Shown here: positions 44,627 through 52,933 of the stretch, piece by piece
How positions within the stretch are numbered: position 1 is the stretch's first letter
Layout of the letters: every line of letters begins with the position of its first letter
Source: Myxococcales bacterium
Lineage (GTDB): Bacteria > Myxococcota_A > Polyangia > Polyangiales > Ga0077539
DNA length: 64,000 nt
Direction of reading: 5' to 3'
Assembly: GCA_016793325.1 (NCBI GenBank)
Contig: JAEUKI010000061.1
Span: 1-64,000, forward strand
Program-made: the position numbers and the translations under genes
The notes under the pieces: generated by a model
Database searches by the model: none
Seen by the model: the letters and a program-made list of their open reading frames with translations, nothing else
What the model was told of the DNA's origin: nothing

Positions 44627-44848
44627 AACCTTCTCCCGCGTGCGCAATCGCACGCACGAAACCCAGTGAAACAAGCGCTCGTTGCGTAGCGCTGTCGTCG
44701 TCGTTGGTTTCAGAGGAGAGACGTCATGGTGCGGCGCGACGGACGCGCCGACACGAGCACTAGCAAGCGCCCGCGGCGTAGACAAGCGCCACGCGCGGCC
44801 CCGACGGACTCGATGAGCGCTGTGGCGCCGAGACCCGCCAGTGCGTCG

Positions 44849-45355
44849 CTACGCGTGGCCGACGATCGGCGGAGCGCTCGCTTCGTCCACGCCGTGCTCG
44901 GCCAGCCGCCGAAGCGCGCGCTCGACGAGGGCCGTGTTCACGTACGTTTGAATTCGTGTGGCCTTGCCCCAGCGCAGCTCGGTCACCTGCACGCCGTGGT
45001 TCGTGTACGGCTCTCCGAACGCCGGTCGCACGGTGTCCTCGAAGACCACGGTCACCATCGCGCGCGCCGCCCAGCCGCTGACCGCGATGCGCTTGATCGC
45101 GAATCGCCCTGGCAAGAGTCGCAACAGCCGCTCGAACCATCGCGCGACAGCCTCGCGGCCGGTCCGCGTTCCGCCGAGGGCGTGGTCGCCTTCGAACGTG
45201 TAGTGAACGCGCTCGTCCATGAGCGCCAACGCCGCGCTCGGGTCGCCTTCGCTCAGCCTGGCGAAGCTCTGCAGGACCTTGCTTCGAACGATCGCCGCGA
45301 ACGGATCCAGCGTGAGTCCGTCACTCGTTTGATCGACAGGATGGCTCGATTGCAT
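44849..45355 (-). CDS. SnoaL/NTF2-like protein downstream of tetR
   Basis: This 168-residue product has the NTF2-like fold pattern: a helical start (FARLSEGDPSAALALMDERVHYTFEG), TRTGREAVARWFERLLRL, and later strands (TNHGVQVTELRWGKATRIQTYVN). Such proteins include polyketide cyclases, ketosteroid isomerases and binding proteins. Its ATG lies 35 bases inside the 3' end of the tetR gene, so the two are cotranscribed and probably translationally coupled. That makes it a likely target of the TetR regulator. The substrate is unknown. Confidence 0.8.
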   Translation of the reverse strand: MQSSHPVDQTSDGLTLDPFAAIVRSKVLQSFARLSEGDPSAALALMDERVHYTFEGDHALGGTRTGREAVARWFERLLRLLPGRFAIKRIAVSGWAARAMVTVVFEDTVRPAFGEPYTNHGVQVTELRWGKATRIQTYVNTALVERALRRLAEHGVDEASAPPIVGHA

Positions 45356-45920
45356 CGAACACCTCGAGGTGAGTTTGTCGAATCCGCCCCAACATTTCGC
45401 GCCCGCGCTTCGGCCCGAACGAGCGCGCGAGCGCGAGGCCGCCCGCGAGCGACGACAGCAGCGTCCACGCGCGCGCCTCGCGATCGCCCACGGGTCGAAC
45501 GCGCGCCGACACGAAGGCGACGAGCTCGGCGGCCGCGGTCTGCAACGGCGTTCGCGCGGCGCTCGTCTGCCGAGAGAGCTCGGACAACGTCGCCGCGATC
45601 GGACAGCCTCGCGCGCGGTGATCGAAGTGCCACTCGCTGAGGTATCGCTCGATGAGCGCGCGCTCGAACGCGGCTCCTTCGAGCCCCTCGGCGCCTTCGC
45701 AGAGCATCGCGGCGGACTCGCGCATCGCCGCGGCGAGCGCTTCGCCGATGAGCTCGTCTTGCGCGCCGAAGTGCCGGTAGAAGCCGCCGACGGTCATCTT
45801 GGCCTTCGCCATCACCCGCGCGACGGACGTCCGCTCGATCCCGTCGCCGCGCACCATGCGCGCCGCGTGGCCGACCAGCGCCTCGCGGACCGCTCGTTTG
45901 TGCTCGGGTGGGTAGCGCAC
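45321..45920 (-). CDS. TetR-family transcriptional repressor
   Basis: This 199-residue protein, from a GTG start, has the N-terminal TetR helix-turn-helix (IERTSVARVMAKAKMTVGGFYRHFGAQDELI, quoted here only as the segment from residue ~28 to 58; key residues are Thr, Val, Gly, Phe-Tyr-His-Phe). A ligand-binding helical domain with CPIAATLSEL follows, as in AcrR-like members that sense small electrophiles or drugs. Its 3' end overlaps the NTF2-like gene by 35 bases. A perfect dyad operator lies directly upstream, so it should repress its own operon. Confidence 0.9.
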   Translation of the reverse strand: MRYPPEHKRAVREALVGHAARMVRGDGIERTSVARVMAKAKMTVGGFYRHFGAQDELIGEALAAAMRESAAMLCEGAEGLEGAAFERALIERYLSEWHFDHRARGCPIAATLSELSRQTSAARTPLQTAAAELVAFVSARVRPVGDREARAWTLLSSLAGGLALARSFGPKRGREMLGRIRQTHLEVFDAIEPSCRSNE

Positions 45921-45922
45921 GA

Positions 45923-45956
45923 GATAAGATTACGACCATGATCTTATCAGCGTCAA
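45923..45956 (-). promoter_or_regulatory. TetR operator and promoter
   Basis: GATAAGAT (45923-45930) and ATCTTATC (45941-45948) form a perfect 8-bp inverted repeat with a 10-base spacer, ending three bases before the tetR GTG. On the minus strand a TTGACG (-35 type, 45951-45956) precedes it, with a poor TAATCT -10 candidate 18 bases on, inside the dyad. A repressor bound here would block the promoter. Dyad size and position are typical of TetR autoregulation. Confidence 0.7.
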
Positions 45957-45986
45957 GCGAGCTGCTCCTGCGCGGCTCCGCGCGGC

Positions 45987-46760
45987 TCAGCGTGGGTCGA
46001 GGCTGGTCTCGCGGAGCAGCGCCGCCGGCGTGGCGTCGGTGAACTGACGAAACTCCGCGATCATGTGGGCCTGGTCGCAATACCCTTCGGACAGCGCGAT
46101 CGCCGCCCAATCCACGGCCTTCGCGTCGCGCGCCGCGCGAAGCGCCCTGTGAAATCTCGCGAGCCTCGCGTACGCCTTCGGGCTCGAGCCGATCACCTCG
46201 ACGAACGCTCGCCGCAGCGTGCGCTCGCTCACGCCGAGCTCGCCCGCGACCGAACGCACGCCCGCGCGCTCGAGTCGCGTCGCCGCGGCGAGGGCCAAGG
46301 CCGTTCGAGCGCTGTCGGTCTCGCGAAGGCGCTCGCTGATCGCGGCGCTCAGGATCGCCGCAGCGTCGGCGAGCGTCGCGGCGCTCGCGAGTCGATCCTC
46401 GAGCACGCGCATCGAAGCGCCTCCCCAGAGCTCGTCGAGCGCGACGATCCGCTCGGCGATCTGCGCGGGAGACACGCCGAGCAACGACCGACACGAGCCC
46501 AAGCGAAGCCGCGCCATCACCGCGCGCTGCCCGGCGCGCACGGTCTTTCGACGCGCCTTCGACTGCAACCCAAACGCGTAGATGTCCATCCCGCGCCGCG
46601 CGTTCGGGCCGAATCGCACCGTGATGTACGCCTCGGCGCGAGGCAGCTTGATGCGCGGAGACTCGACGCGACACTCGTCGAACGAGATCGCCGAGACCGC
46701 GGGAGCGCCGCGCGCGGGCACCGTGGTGGCGCTCGATGGGGGTTGCACAGCGCGATTCAT
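45987..46760 (-). CDS. AraC-family regulator
   Basis: The 257-residue product has an N-terminal domain with a GLQSKARRKTVRAGQRAVMARL strand region as in the DUF6597-type AraC proteins, then LDELWGG. The C-terminal AraC HTH pair comes after it: VAGELGVSERTLRRAFVEVIG and a second unit, AALSEGYCDQAHMIAEFRQFT in slightly altered form, with TPAALLRE at the end. The divergent epimerase gene begins 90 bases away and is the most likely target besides itself. The ligand is unknown. Confidence 0.85.
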   Translation of the reverse strand: MNRAVQPPSSATTVPARGAPAVSAISFDECRVESPRIKLPRAEAYITVRFGPNARRGMDIYAFGLQSKARRKTVRAGQRAVMARLRLGSCRSLLGVSPAQIAERIVALDELWGGASMRVLEDRLASAATLADAAAILSAAISERLRETDSARTALALAAATRLERAGVRSVAGELGVSERTLRRAFVEVIGSSPKAYARLARFHRALRAARDAKAVDWAAIALSEGYCDQAHMIAEFRQFTDATPAALLRETSLDPR

Positions 46761-46850
46761 GCGACGACGCGCGGGGATCGCAAGCGAAGAACGCGCCCGT
46801 GGCCGAAACTTCCAATCGCCTCGTGGCGTCGCTCACTAGCGTCTAGGGCC

Positions 46851-47681
46851 ATGAAGGTGCTGATCACTGGTGCGACCGGAAAGGTCGGAAATCGTCTCGC
46901 CAAACGCCTCTCTCGCGGAGGCACAACCGTCCGCGCGCTCGTCCGTTCGCTCGACCGCGCGAGCGACCTGCGCCCGCTCGGCGTCGAGCTCGCCCGAGGC
47001 GACCTCCTCGATCCCGCGTCGCTCGTCGCGGCGGTGCGCGGCGTGGACGCGGTCGTTCACTGCGCGGCGTTCTTTCGCGGAGCCACCGACGCGCAAGCGC
47101 ACGCGGTCAACGACACGGGCACGCGACACCTTGCGCACGCCGCGCGCGAGGCGTCCGTGCGTCGCTTCGTCTTCACGAGCACCGGCCTCGTCTACGGAGA
47201 CGCAGGCGGGCGCCTCGTCGACGAAGAGCATCCGTGCGCCCCCACCCACGCGTATCCCGTGAGCAAGCTCGCGGCCGAGCGATTCTTGCTCGGCTTCGAG
47301 GGGCTCGACGCGCGCGTCGTGCGGCTGCCGTTCGTGTACGGCGACGGAGACCCACACATTCAAGAAACCCAGCAAATGATGCGTCCCTGCGCGCCGACCC
47401 AGCGCATGTCGATCGGGCACCACGAGGACGTCGCCCGCGCGATCGCCCTGGTCCTCGCCGCGGACTCGCCCGCGCACCGCGTCTTCAACGTGACGGACGA
47501 CGAGGCGCCGACGCTTTCTACGCTTTTTGCTGCGGTGGGCGCACAGCCCCCGGACGGCTCGGCCCCCGAGCGCGGCGCGGCGTTCGACGCGGTGCTCGAC
47601 GGTCGACGAATCCGCGAAGCGCTCGGGTTTGCGCCGAGGTACGCGCGCATCGCGGACGCGGTCGCGGCCAACGCCCTGTAG
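46851..47681 (+). CDS. NAD(P)-dependent epimerase/dehydratase (extended SDR)
   Basis: The 276-residue extended short-chain dehydrogenase has the Rossmann motif TGATGKVGNRLA at the N-terminus, the DLLDPASL acidic-loop region, VVHCAAF, and the catalytic YxxxK in AYPVSKLAAE, with the upstream Ser in FTSTGLVYG. It should oxidise or epimerise a sugar nucleotide or a related hydroxy compound with NAD(P). The target is unknown. It is divergent from the AraC regulator and precedes a Ser/Thr kinase gene by 110 bases. Confidence 0.88.
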   Translation: MKVLITGATGKVGNRLAKRLSRGGTTVRALVRSLDRASDLRPLGVELARGDLLDPASLVAAVRGVDAVVHCAAFFRGATDAQAHAVNDTGTRHLAHAAREASVRRFVFTSTGLVYGDAGGRLVDEEHPCAPTHAYPVSKLAAERFLLGFEGLDARVVRLPFVYGDGDPHIQETQQMMRPCAPTQRMSIGHHEDVARAIALVLAADSPAHRVFNVTDDEAPTLSTLFAAVGAQPPDGSAPERGAAFDAVLDGRRIREALGFAPRYARIADAVAANAL

Positions 47682-47791
47682 CATCAGCGGTCCCGCTCGG
47701 ACGCTGGAGCCGTCGCCACGCGACCGGATTGGTCACGCAAACCCCTCGCGTTGCGTGCTTCTATGGCGGACGACTGAGGTATGGTCGACCC

Positions 47792-49096
47792 GTGACGACG
47801 GCGCCGCTCGGCCCAGGCGAGCAGATCGCGGGGCGATACACGATTGAATCCGCCATCGGCGAAGGTGGAATGGGCACCGTCTTCGCTGCGACCCAGGCGT
47901 TTACGGGCCGTCGCGTCGCCGTCAAGGTGCTGCACGATCACTGGGCGAGCGACGAGACCGCCGTGCAACGCTTCGTGCAGGAGGCGCGGATCGTCGCGCA
48001 GCTGTCGCACCCGAGCATCGCGCAGGTGCTCGACGGCGGCGTCGATCCGCAGCACGGCGTGTTCGTCGTCATGGAGCGCCTCGAGGGCCGCACGCTGCAG
48101 CAGTGGCTCGACGAGAAGCAGCGCGTCGAGCTCGAGGACGTGCGCCGCTGGCTCGTTCCTGTGATGCACGCGCTCGCGGTGGCGCACAGCTCGGACGTGC
48201 TGCACCGCGACGTCAAACCCGACAACATCTTCCTCGCGCGCCAGGGCGACGGATCGACCGTGGCGAAGCTGCTCGACTTCGGAATGTCGAAGCTCACCGC
48301 GGGCCGCGAAGCGCTGGTGAAGACGCACACTGGCGCGGTCCTCGGGACGCCTTGGTACATGTCCCCCGAGCAGACGCGCGGCGACGTTCTCGACTCGCGC
48401 GCAGACGTCTGGTCCATGGGCGTCGTGCTCTATCAGTGCCTCTCTGGCGATCTGCCGTTCGCAGGCAACACGCTCCCCGCGGTGATCGCAGGAATCATGA
48501 CCCGCGAGCCGACCCCGTTGCGCTCGCTCCGCGAGGACCTCCCGCAGCCGCTGTGCGACGTGGTGATGCGCGCGCTGCAAAAAGACCGCGAAGCGCGCGT
48601 CCCCTCGATGCGAGCGCTGGCCGACGAGGTCGCCCGCGCCGTGCGCACCGCGCAAAACTCCGTGGCGTTCGCGCAGACTGTCCCGCACGGAGCGGACGTC
48701 TCGCAGCAGATTCAAGCGGCGCTCGCGAAGGTCAACTCGACGCCTCCGCCCCCAGGTCCATCGCAGACCGAACAGCCGCAGCCCGTGGTTCCGCCCAGCA
48801 CAATCGCGATCCCCGCGGTGGTGCTCAAACGCGTGACGGCGGAGGCGGCCGCGATGCCGCTGCCCAACGCCAACCCCACACAGACAGCGCAGACGACACC
48901 GCCGCCGCGATCGACGGTCGAGCTCGACGCGCCGATCGACACCCGCAAGACCGCGGAGCTCGACGCATCGAACAAGCCGCGCGAGTCCGCGCCCGTCGCG
49001 CCGATCGAGTCGATCAGCCCGATCCTCATCGTGGTCGTCACAGCAGTGGTCGTCGCCGGCGTCGCGATCGCCGTGATCTTGTTGCTCAAGCGCTGA
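47792..49096 (+). CDS. Hanks-type serine/threonine protein kinase, tail-anchored
   Basis: This 434-residue kinase starts at a GTG. The catalytic domain (residues ~15-280) is complete: P-loop GEGGMGTV, Lys45 in VAVKVL, HRDVKPDN with catalytic Asp140, DFGMSKL with Asp162, GTPWYMSPEQ, and ADVWSMGVVLY. A Pro/Thr-rich linker (residues ~300-410) leads to one C-terminal membrane helix (ILIVVVTAVVVAGVAIAVILLL) with only two residues after it. So it is a membrane-tethered cytoplasmic kinase without an external sensor domain. Myxobacteria have many such kinases. Confidence 0.93.
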   Translation: MTTAPLGPGEQIAGRYTIESAIGEGGMGTVFAATQAFTGRRVAVKVLHDHWASDETAVQRFVQEARIVAQLSHPSIAQVLDGGVDPQHGVFVVMERLEGRTLQQWLDEKQRVELEDVRRWLVPVMHALAVAHSSDVLHRDVKPDNIFLARQGDGSTVAKLLDFGMSKLTAGREALVKTHTGAVLGTPWYMSPEQTRGDVLDSRADVWSMGVVLYQCLSGDLPFAGNTLPAVIAGIMTREPTPLRSLREDLPQPLCDVVMRALQKDREARVPSMRALADEVARAVRTAQNSVAFAQTVPHGADVSQQIQAALAKVNSTPPPPGPSQTEQPQPVVPPSTIAIPAVVLKRVTAEAAAMPLPNANPTQTAQTTPPPRSTVELDAPIDTRKTAELDASNKPRESAPVAPIESISPILIVVVTAVVVAGVAIAVILLLKR

Positions 49097-49130
49097 GCTC
49101 GAAGCCCTCCCATCCCCCGAGCTCCTCGGT

Positions 49131-49157
49131 CCGCGTCGAGCCAACGGAGGGCGTAGC
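49131..49157. repeat. partial copy of the dispersed repeat (right arm)
   Basis: The sequence GCGTCGAGCCAACGGAGGGC followed by GTAGCC matches the right arm shared by the copies at 17202, 35944 and 37296 (consensus CGCCAACGGANGGCGTCGCC). The left arm cannot be recognised upstream. It lies in the 78-base gap between the kinase gene and the next gene on the same strand. Confidence 0.5.
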
Positions 49158-49174
49158 CAGCGTACAGTCCGCGT

Positions 49175-50002
49175 ATGGCGCGATCAGTGCTGCGAGCCGC
49201 CACCGCGGTCGCCGAACAGCTCTACGCCGAACTTCGGCCGAAGCTCTTCGCGCCCCCGCGCGCGCGCTACGCCGAAGCGCGCCAGAAGCTCTCGGACTTG
49301 TGGGACGACGAGCTCGCGTTGATCGCCGACAGGCGCCCTCCGTCCGCGCCCGAGCGGCTCGAGCTCACGCGCGAGGCGTGGGAGCGCTGCGTGACACACG
49401 AATTCATCACGATGGAGTGGCTCGGCGACACCCGCACGCGCTTCGCGTGGATCGACGCCGCGCGCCACGTCGAAGACCTCGTCGAGACAGGCTACGTTCG
49501 CTCGGGAGAAGAGTGGCTCGATCGACCGCTGCCCATGAGCGTCCAGGCCGTCGTGTCGTTCGCCGCGGACGCACAGACGATCGAGAGCGCGAGGGCGTTG
49601 TGTCGCGTGCTTCTCGAAGCAGACCCGCGCACCTCGTGCGTCCCTGAGATCTCGTCGAAGCTCTTGCGCATTCGCGTCGATCGCGCGCCGCACGAGACTT
49701 CGGCGCTGTTTTCGCTGGCGTACGCAAACACGACGAAGGGGCTCTTCACAAACGCCGAGCTCGAGGCGATGGCGCCGCCGCGAGCCGTTCCGTTGGCGTG
49801 GAGCGCGTACGCGCGGACGGCGTGCGTGGTCGAGGCGATCGCCGCCGCGCACCAAGGCCCCGCGTACGAGACGGTCGTGCGCTGCGCCGCCGCGATCCGC
49901 GCCCTGTTCGCGATGGGCCTCGGCGTCGAGATCGGCTTCTGGAGCAAGCGCCCCGGAACCTTTCTGCGCGTGACGCTCCCGCTGCCCGCGACGCTCGCGT
50001 AG
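49175..50002 (+). CDS. protein of unknown function
   Basis: This 275-residue protein has no signal peptide. Its N-terminal half is helical with WDDELALIADRRPP and a MEWLGDTRTRFAW segment. The C-terminal part contains GLGVEIGFWSKRPGTFLRVTLPL, a strand-turn-strand pattern. No family or catalytic motif is recognised. It starts 78 bases after the kinase stop, on the same strand, and could be part of the same transcript. The DUF2332 gene follows. Confidence 0.62.
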   Translation: MARSVLRAATAVAEQLYAELRPKLFAPPRARYAEARQKLSDLWDDELALIADRRPPSAPERLELTREAWERCVTHEFITMEWLGDTRTRFAWIDAARHVEDLVETGYVRSGEEWLDRPLPMSVQAVVSFAADAQTIESARALCRVLLEADPRTSCVPEISSKLLRIRVDRAPHETSALFSLAYANTTKGLFTNAELEAMAPPRAVPLAWSAYARTACVVEAIAAAHQGPAYETVVRCAAAIRALFAMGLGVEIGFWSKRPGTFLRVTLPLPATLA

Positions 50003-50075
50003 CGCGATCCCTGCACCACAACGATTGCTTCGCGCGCGCGACAGTGCCACGTTGCCGTGCCGAAGGAGCCACCTC

Positions 50076-51194
50076 CTGGCTGAAGCAACGTTCACTGGCG
50101 CAAAGGGACTCGTCGAAGACCTCCGCGAGCAATGCAACCTCATGGGGTCGAGGTCCCCGTCGTATCAAGCGCTGCTCCGCGAGCTCGCGAAGCTCCTCGA
50201 AGGAGGCCAGGACGCGCCGGCGCTGCTCGCGCACCTCGATCGCGTGTGGGGCCGAAGGACCTTTCAGGCCTACTACGAACGGCCGCTGCTCTTGCTCGCG
50301 TCGCTGCGCTTCGACGCGCTTCGCGACGGGCCCACGCACCCGCTGTGGAGCGCGCTCGCGTCGGACACCCCTAGCTCCGCCGACGTGCAACAACGAACCA
50401 TCCTCGAAGCGCTTCGCGACGATCGTTTGGGGCTCTGGACCACGCTCGGGACGCGGCGCGTTCAGACCAACGAGACCTCGCGCGCGGTCGTCTGGCTGTG
50501 GCCTGCGCAGCTCGCGGGCTGCGACAACGGCGAGCGCCCCGTCGCGCTCGTCGACGTCGGAGCGAGCGCGGGGCTCAACCTCGTGGCCGATCAGCTGCCG
50601 CGCGTGTGGCGCGACAGCGCGGACGTCGCCGTTCCCACCGCGCACAGGCCCTCGGTGATCGCGCGGCTCGGGCTCGAACCGAGGCCGCTCGACGTTCGAC
50701 GCGAAGACGACGTCCGCTGGCTCCACGCCTGCCTCTGGCCCGGAGAGACCGACCGACGCGCGAGGCTCGACGCGGCGATTCGCGCGATGCTCGTGGCCTA
50801 CAAGTCTGGCGCTGGCCCCGCGATCGAGCGCACCAACGCCAGCACCGCCGCCGCGCGAATCGCGACGCTCGAGCGCACGCTCCCGCCCGACGCCGTAATC
50901 TTCGCGTACCAGACGCTCGTCGCGGGATACCTCCCGCCCGAAGAAGCCGAGGCCTACCGCGACACGATGAGCGCGCTCGTCGAATCGCTCCCGCAGGGAC
51001 GCGTCGCGTGGCTCGAAATGGAGCTCAGCGAAAACCCCAAGGCGCGCCTGCCCGCAAACATCACCGCGCACGTGAAGGGCTACGCGGGCCGCGACGCCCT
51101 CGTCCTCGCGCGGTGCGGATTTCACCCCGCAGAAGTCGCGGTGCGAAGCGACGCAGCGAGCGCGTTTCGCGCGGCGATCGCGGCGCGCGCGTAG
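50076..51194 (+). CDS. DUF2332 family protein
   Basis: The product has about 372 residues. The DUF2332 signature LVDVGASAGLNLVADQLP (around residue 170) and the later FAYQTLVAGYLP and VAWLEMELS segments are typical. The family has a methyltransferase-like GxSxGLN loop, but its activity is not established. The start is uncertain. An unusual CTG at 50076 sits exactly seven bases after AAGGAG, while an in-frame TTG at 50025 has no ribosome site and adds Arg-rich sequence. A downstream ATG (MGSRSPSY) is a further option. The 3' end overlaps a small minus-strand open frame. Confidence 0.8.
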   Translation: MAEATFTGAKGLVEDLREQCNLMGSRSPSYQALLRELAKLLEGGQDAPALLAHLDRVWGRRTFQAYYERPLLLLASLRFDALRDGPTHPLWSALASDTPSSADVQQRTILEALRDDRLGLWTTLGTRRVQTNETSRAVVWLWPAQLAGCDNGERPVALVDVGASAGLNLVADQLPRVWRDSADVAVPTAHRPSVIARLGLEPRPLDVRREDDVRWLHACLWPGETDRRARLDAAIRAMLVAYKSGAGPAIERTNASTAAARIATLERTLPPDAVIFAYQTLVAGYLPPEEAEAYRDTMSALVESLPQGRVAWLEMELSENPKARLPANITAHVKGYAGRDALVLARCGFHPAEVAVRSDAASAFRAAIAARA

Positions 51195-51406
51195 CCCAAC
51201 AATTCAAGTGTCGCGAACACGAGCCACGTCGCCTCGGTCAGCGGCCGCTCGAAGAGCGACGGAGCGACGCGCGGGAGCTTCGCGTCGCACTGGCGCACGA
51301 GCCGATCGAGCGACTCGCTCATGAGCTCGCGCCGCCACGAAAAGACCGTGTTGAGCATCCCTCGGATGAGCGGGCTCGCTCGCGATACAGCGCTGATGCT
51401 GTTCAC
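51122..51406 (-). CDS. small coupled ORF after the WYL regulator
   Basis: This 94-codon frame starts at a GTG that overlaps the TGA of the WYL regulator by four bases (GTGA), a strong coupling sign in this genome. The peptide (SPLIRGMLNTVFSWRREL, then SLFERPLTEATWLVFATLEL) is helical, with a hydrophobic C-terminal half. It overlaps the 3' end of the DUF2332 gene by 73 bases on the opposite strand. No family is recognised. It fills an otherwise empty 208-base gap, which supports but does not prove it. Confidence 0.42.
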   Translation of the reverse strand: MNSISAVSRASPLIRGMLNTVFSWRRELMSESLDRLVRQCDAKLPRVAPSLFERPLTEATWLVFATLELLGYARAAIAARNALAASLRTATSAG

Positions 51407-52380
51407 GGGACCGCTCGTTTGGCACGGACGCGCCGCGGCGCAAGCCCCGCGCGCACGCGATCGATCGCCGCGAGCAGCGGCTCGCGCAGCGAATCGGGCT
51501 CGATTTTCTCGAACGCCACGCCGCAGAGGAGCAAGTGCGACGCGAGCGCGTCGATCGTCGAGGCGCCGAGGTCGAGCGCGGTTCGATGCTCCGAGAGCGC
51601 CGTGAGCGTCCCGACCCACGGGGCGACGCGCGGCTGCAGCGCCGCGAGCGGCTCGCGGATGTACGCGCGCACACGAAATCGATAGGCGTCCTGCGTGATG
51701 GCCTTCGAGAGCATCTGCTCGGGGTCGAGCGGCGGCGCGCGCGGCGCGAAGGGCGCCCCCATGGACGCGGCGCTCATGCGGTCGACGCGAAACGTCCGCC
51801 AGTCCTCGCGGGCGCGGTCGAAGGCGATGAGGTACCAGCGTTGATTTCCTGTGTGGGCCAGGCGGAGGGGCTCGACCTCCCGCTGCGTCCGCGCTCGATC
51901 GTGCGCGGTGTACGCGAAGGAGAGCGAGAGGTGATCGCGGCACGCGCTGGCGATGAGCGCGAGCGTCGTAGGCGCCACCGTCGCTCGCTGACCGAGCGAC
52001 ACGATGGTGGTTTGCAGCGCGCGGAGGCGCTTTCGATGTCGTGGACCCAGCGATTGCTCGACCTTCGCGAGGAGGGTGAGCGTCGGCCGCTCGATTCCGT
52101 GCGAGCTGGCGGTGGCGGTGGCGAGCGCGAGGGCCATCGCGACGAGCTCGTCGTCGTCGAGCGTGAGGGGCGCGATGGTGTTTCCCGGAGCGAGCTGATA
52201 GCCGCCGCCGACGCCGGTAGAAGACTCGATCACGTAGCCGAGCGAGCGCAGGCGATCGACGTCGCGACGGAGGGTGCGCTCGGTGATCTCGAGTCGCTCG
52301 GCGAGCTCGGGCCCGCCCCATCGTCGTTGCGCTTGCAGCGTGGCCAAGAGCCGAAGGAGTCGCGCGGAGGTGTCGAGCAT
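51403..52380 (-). CDS. WYL-domain transcriptional regulator
   Basis: This 325-residue regulator has an N-terminal HTH of the DeoR/HTH-11 type (LLATLQAQRRWGGPELAERL then ITERTLRRDVDRLRSLGYVI). A central WYL domain shows VEPLRLAHTGNQRWYLIAFD near residues 165-185 and a WRTFRVDRM strand, and a C-terminal WCX extension follows to the end. WYL domains bind nucleic acid or nucleotide ligands and often control stress or defence genes. It is divergent from the GFA-type enzyme gene across 87 bases, which is its probable target. Confidence 0.9.
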   Translation of the reverse strand: MLDTSARLLRLLATLQAQRRWGGPELAERLEITERTLRRDVDRLRSLGYVIESSTGVGGGYQLAPGNTIAPLTLDDDELVAMALALATATASSHGIERPTLTLLAKVEQSLGPRHRKRLRALQTTIVSLGQRATVAPTTLALIASACRDHLSLSFAYTAHDRARTQREVEPLRLAHTGNQRWYLIAFDRAREDWRTFRVDRMSAASMGAPFAPRAPPLDPEQMLSKAITQDAYRFRVRAYIREPLAALQPRVAPWVGTLTALSEHRTALDLGASTIDALASHLLLCGVAFEKIEPDSLREPLLAAIDRVRAGLAPRRVRAKRAVP

Positions 52381-52467
52381 GGGCAAAAGCAACGCTACCA
52401 ACGATCGAGGACCGAATCTGTCCGCAATGGGTCGTACACCGTACCTCGTCAACGAAAGGGTGCATCG

Positions 52468-52872
52468 ATGAAGAAGAGCTACCGAGGGAGCTGTCACTGC
52501 GGCGCGGTCACGTTCGAGGTCGACGTCGACTTGAAAGAAGCTGGAACGGGCAAGTGCAACTGCCGGATCTGCTGGAAGATGCGGATCTGGAGCACCAAGG
52601 TGCGCCCCGAAGACCTGCGGCTGAAGACCGGCCAGGACTCGCTCGTGCGCTATTGGCCACGCACGATCGGCGGGGGATTTTGCAAGCGCTGCGGCATCAC
52701 GACCTTCACCGAAGCCGAGGTCGCCGAGTGGAACCAGGGCCGCTCGGTCTCGGTCAACCTCGCGACGCTCGACGGCGTCGAGCCCGCAGAGCTCCTCGAC
52801 GCGCCGATCCAGTACTTCGACGGTCTTCACGACAATTGGTGGAACAGCCCAGCCGAGACGCGACACTTGTAA
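52468..52872 (+). CDS. GFA-family zinc protein (CENP-V/glutathione-dependent formaldehyde-activating type)
   Basis: This 134-residue protein has the full Cys set of the GFA fold: GSCHCGAVTFEV near residue 8, CNCRICWK near 31-36 and CKRCGITTF near 72. These seven cysteines bind two zinc ions. The founding activity is spontaneous-reaction help between formaldehyde and glutathione; most members are of unknown function. AAAGGG seven bases before the ATG supports the start. The divergent WYL regulator probably controls it. Confidence 0.9.
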   Translation: MKKSYRGSCHCGAVTFEVDVDLKEAGTGKCNCRICWKMRIWSTKVRPEDLRLKTGQDSLVRYWPRTIGGGFCKRCGITTFTEAEVAEWNQGRSVSVNLATLDGVEPAELLDAPIQYFDGLHDNWWNSPAETRHL

Positions 52873-52933
52873 GCGCCTCCGCCGCGGCGACCGTTGCGCG
52901 CAACGCGGAGCGCGTGCTCTCGTCTCGCCCTCG

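Noticed and set aside
44726..45640. Plus-strand frame with a good GAGGAG site before its ATG
   Set aside because: The protein is basic, low-complexity, and lies antisense to the NTF2-like and TetR genes, whose frames have clear family motifs. The ribosome site is probably coincidental.
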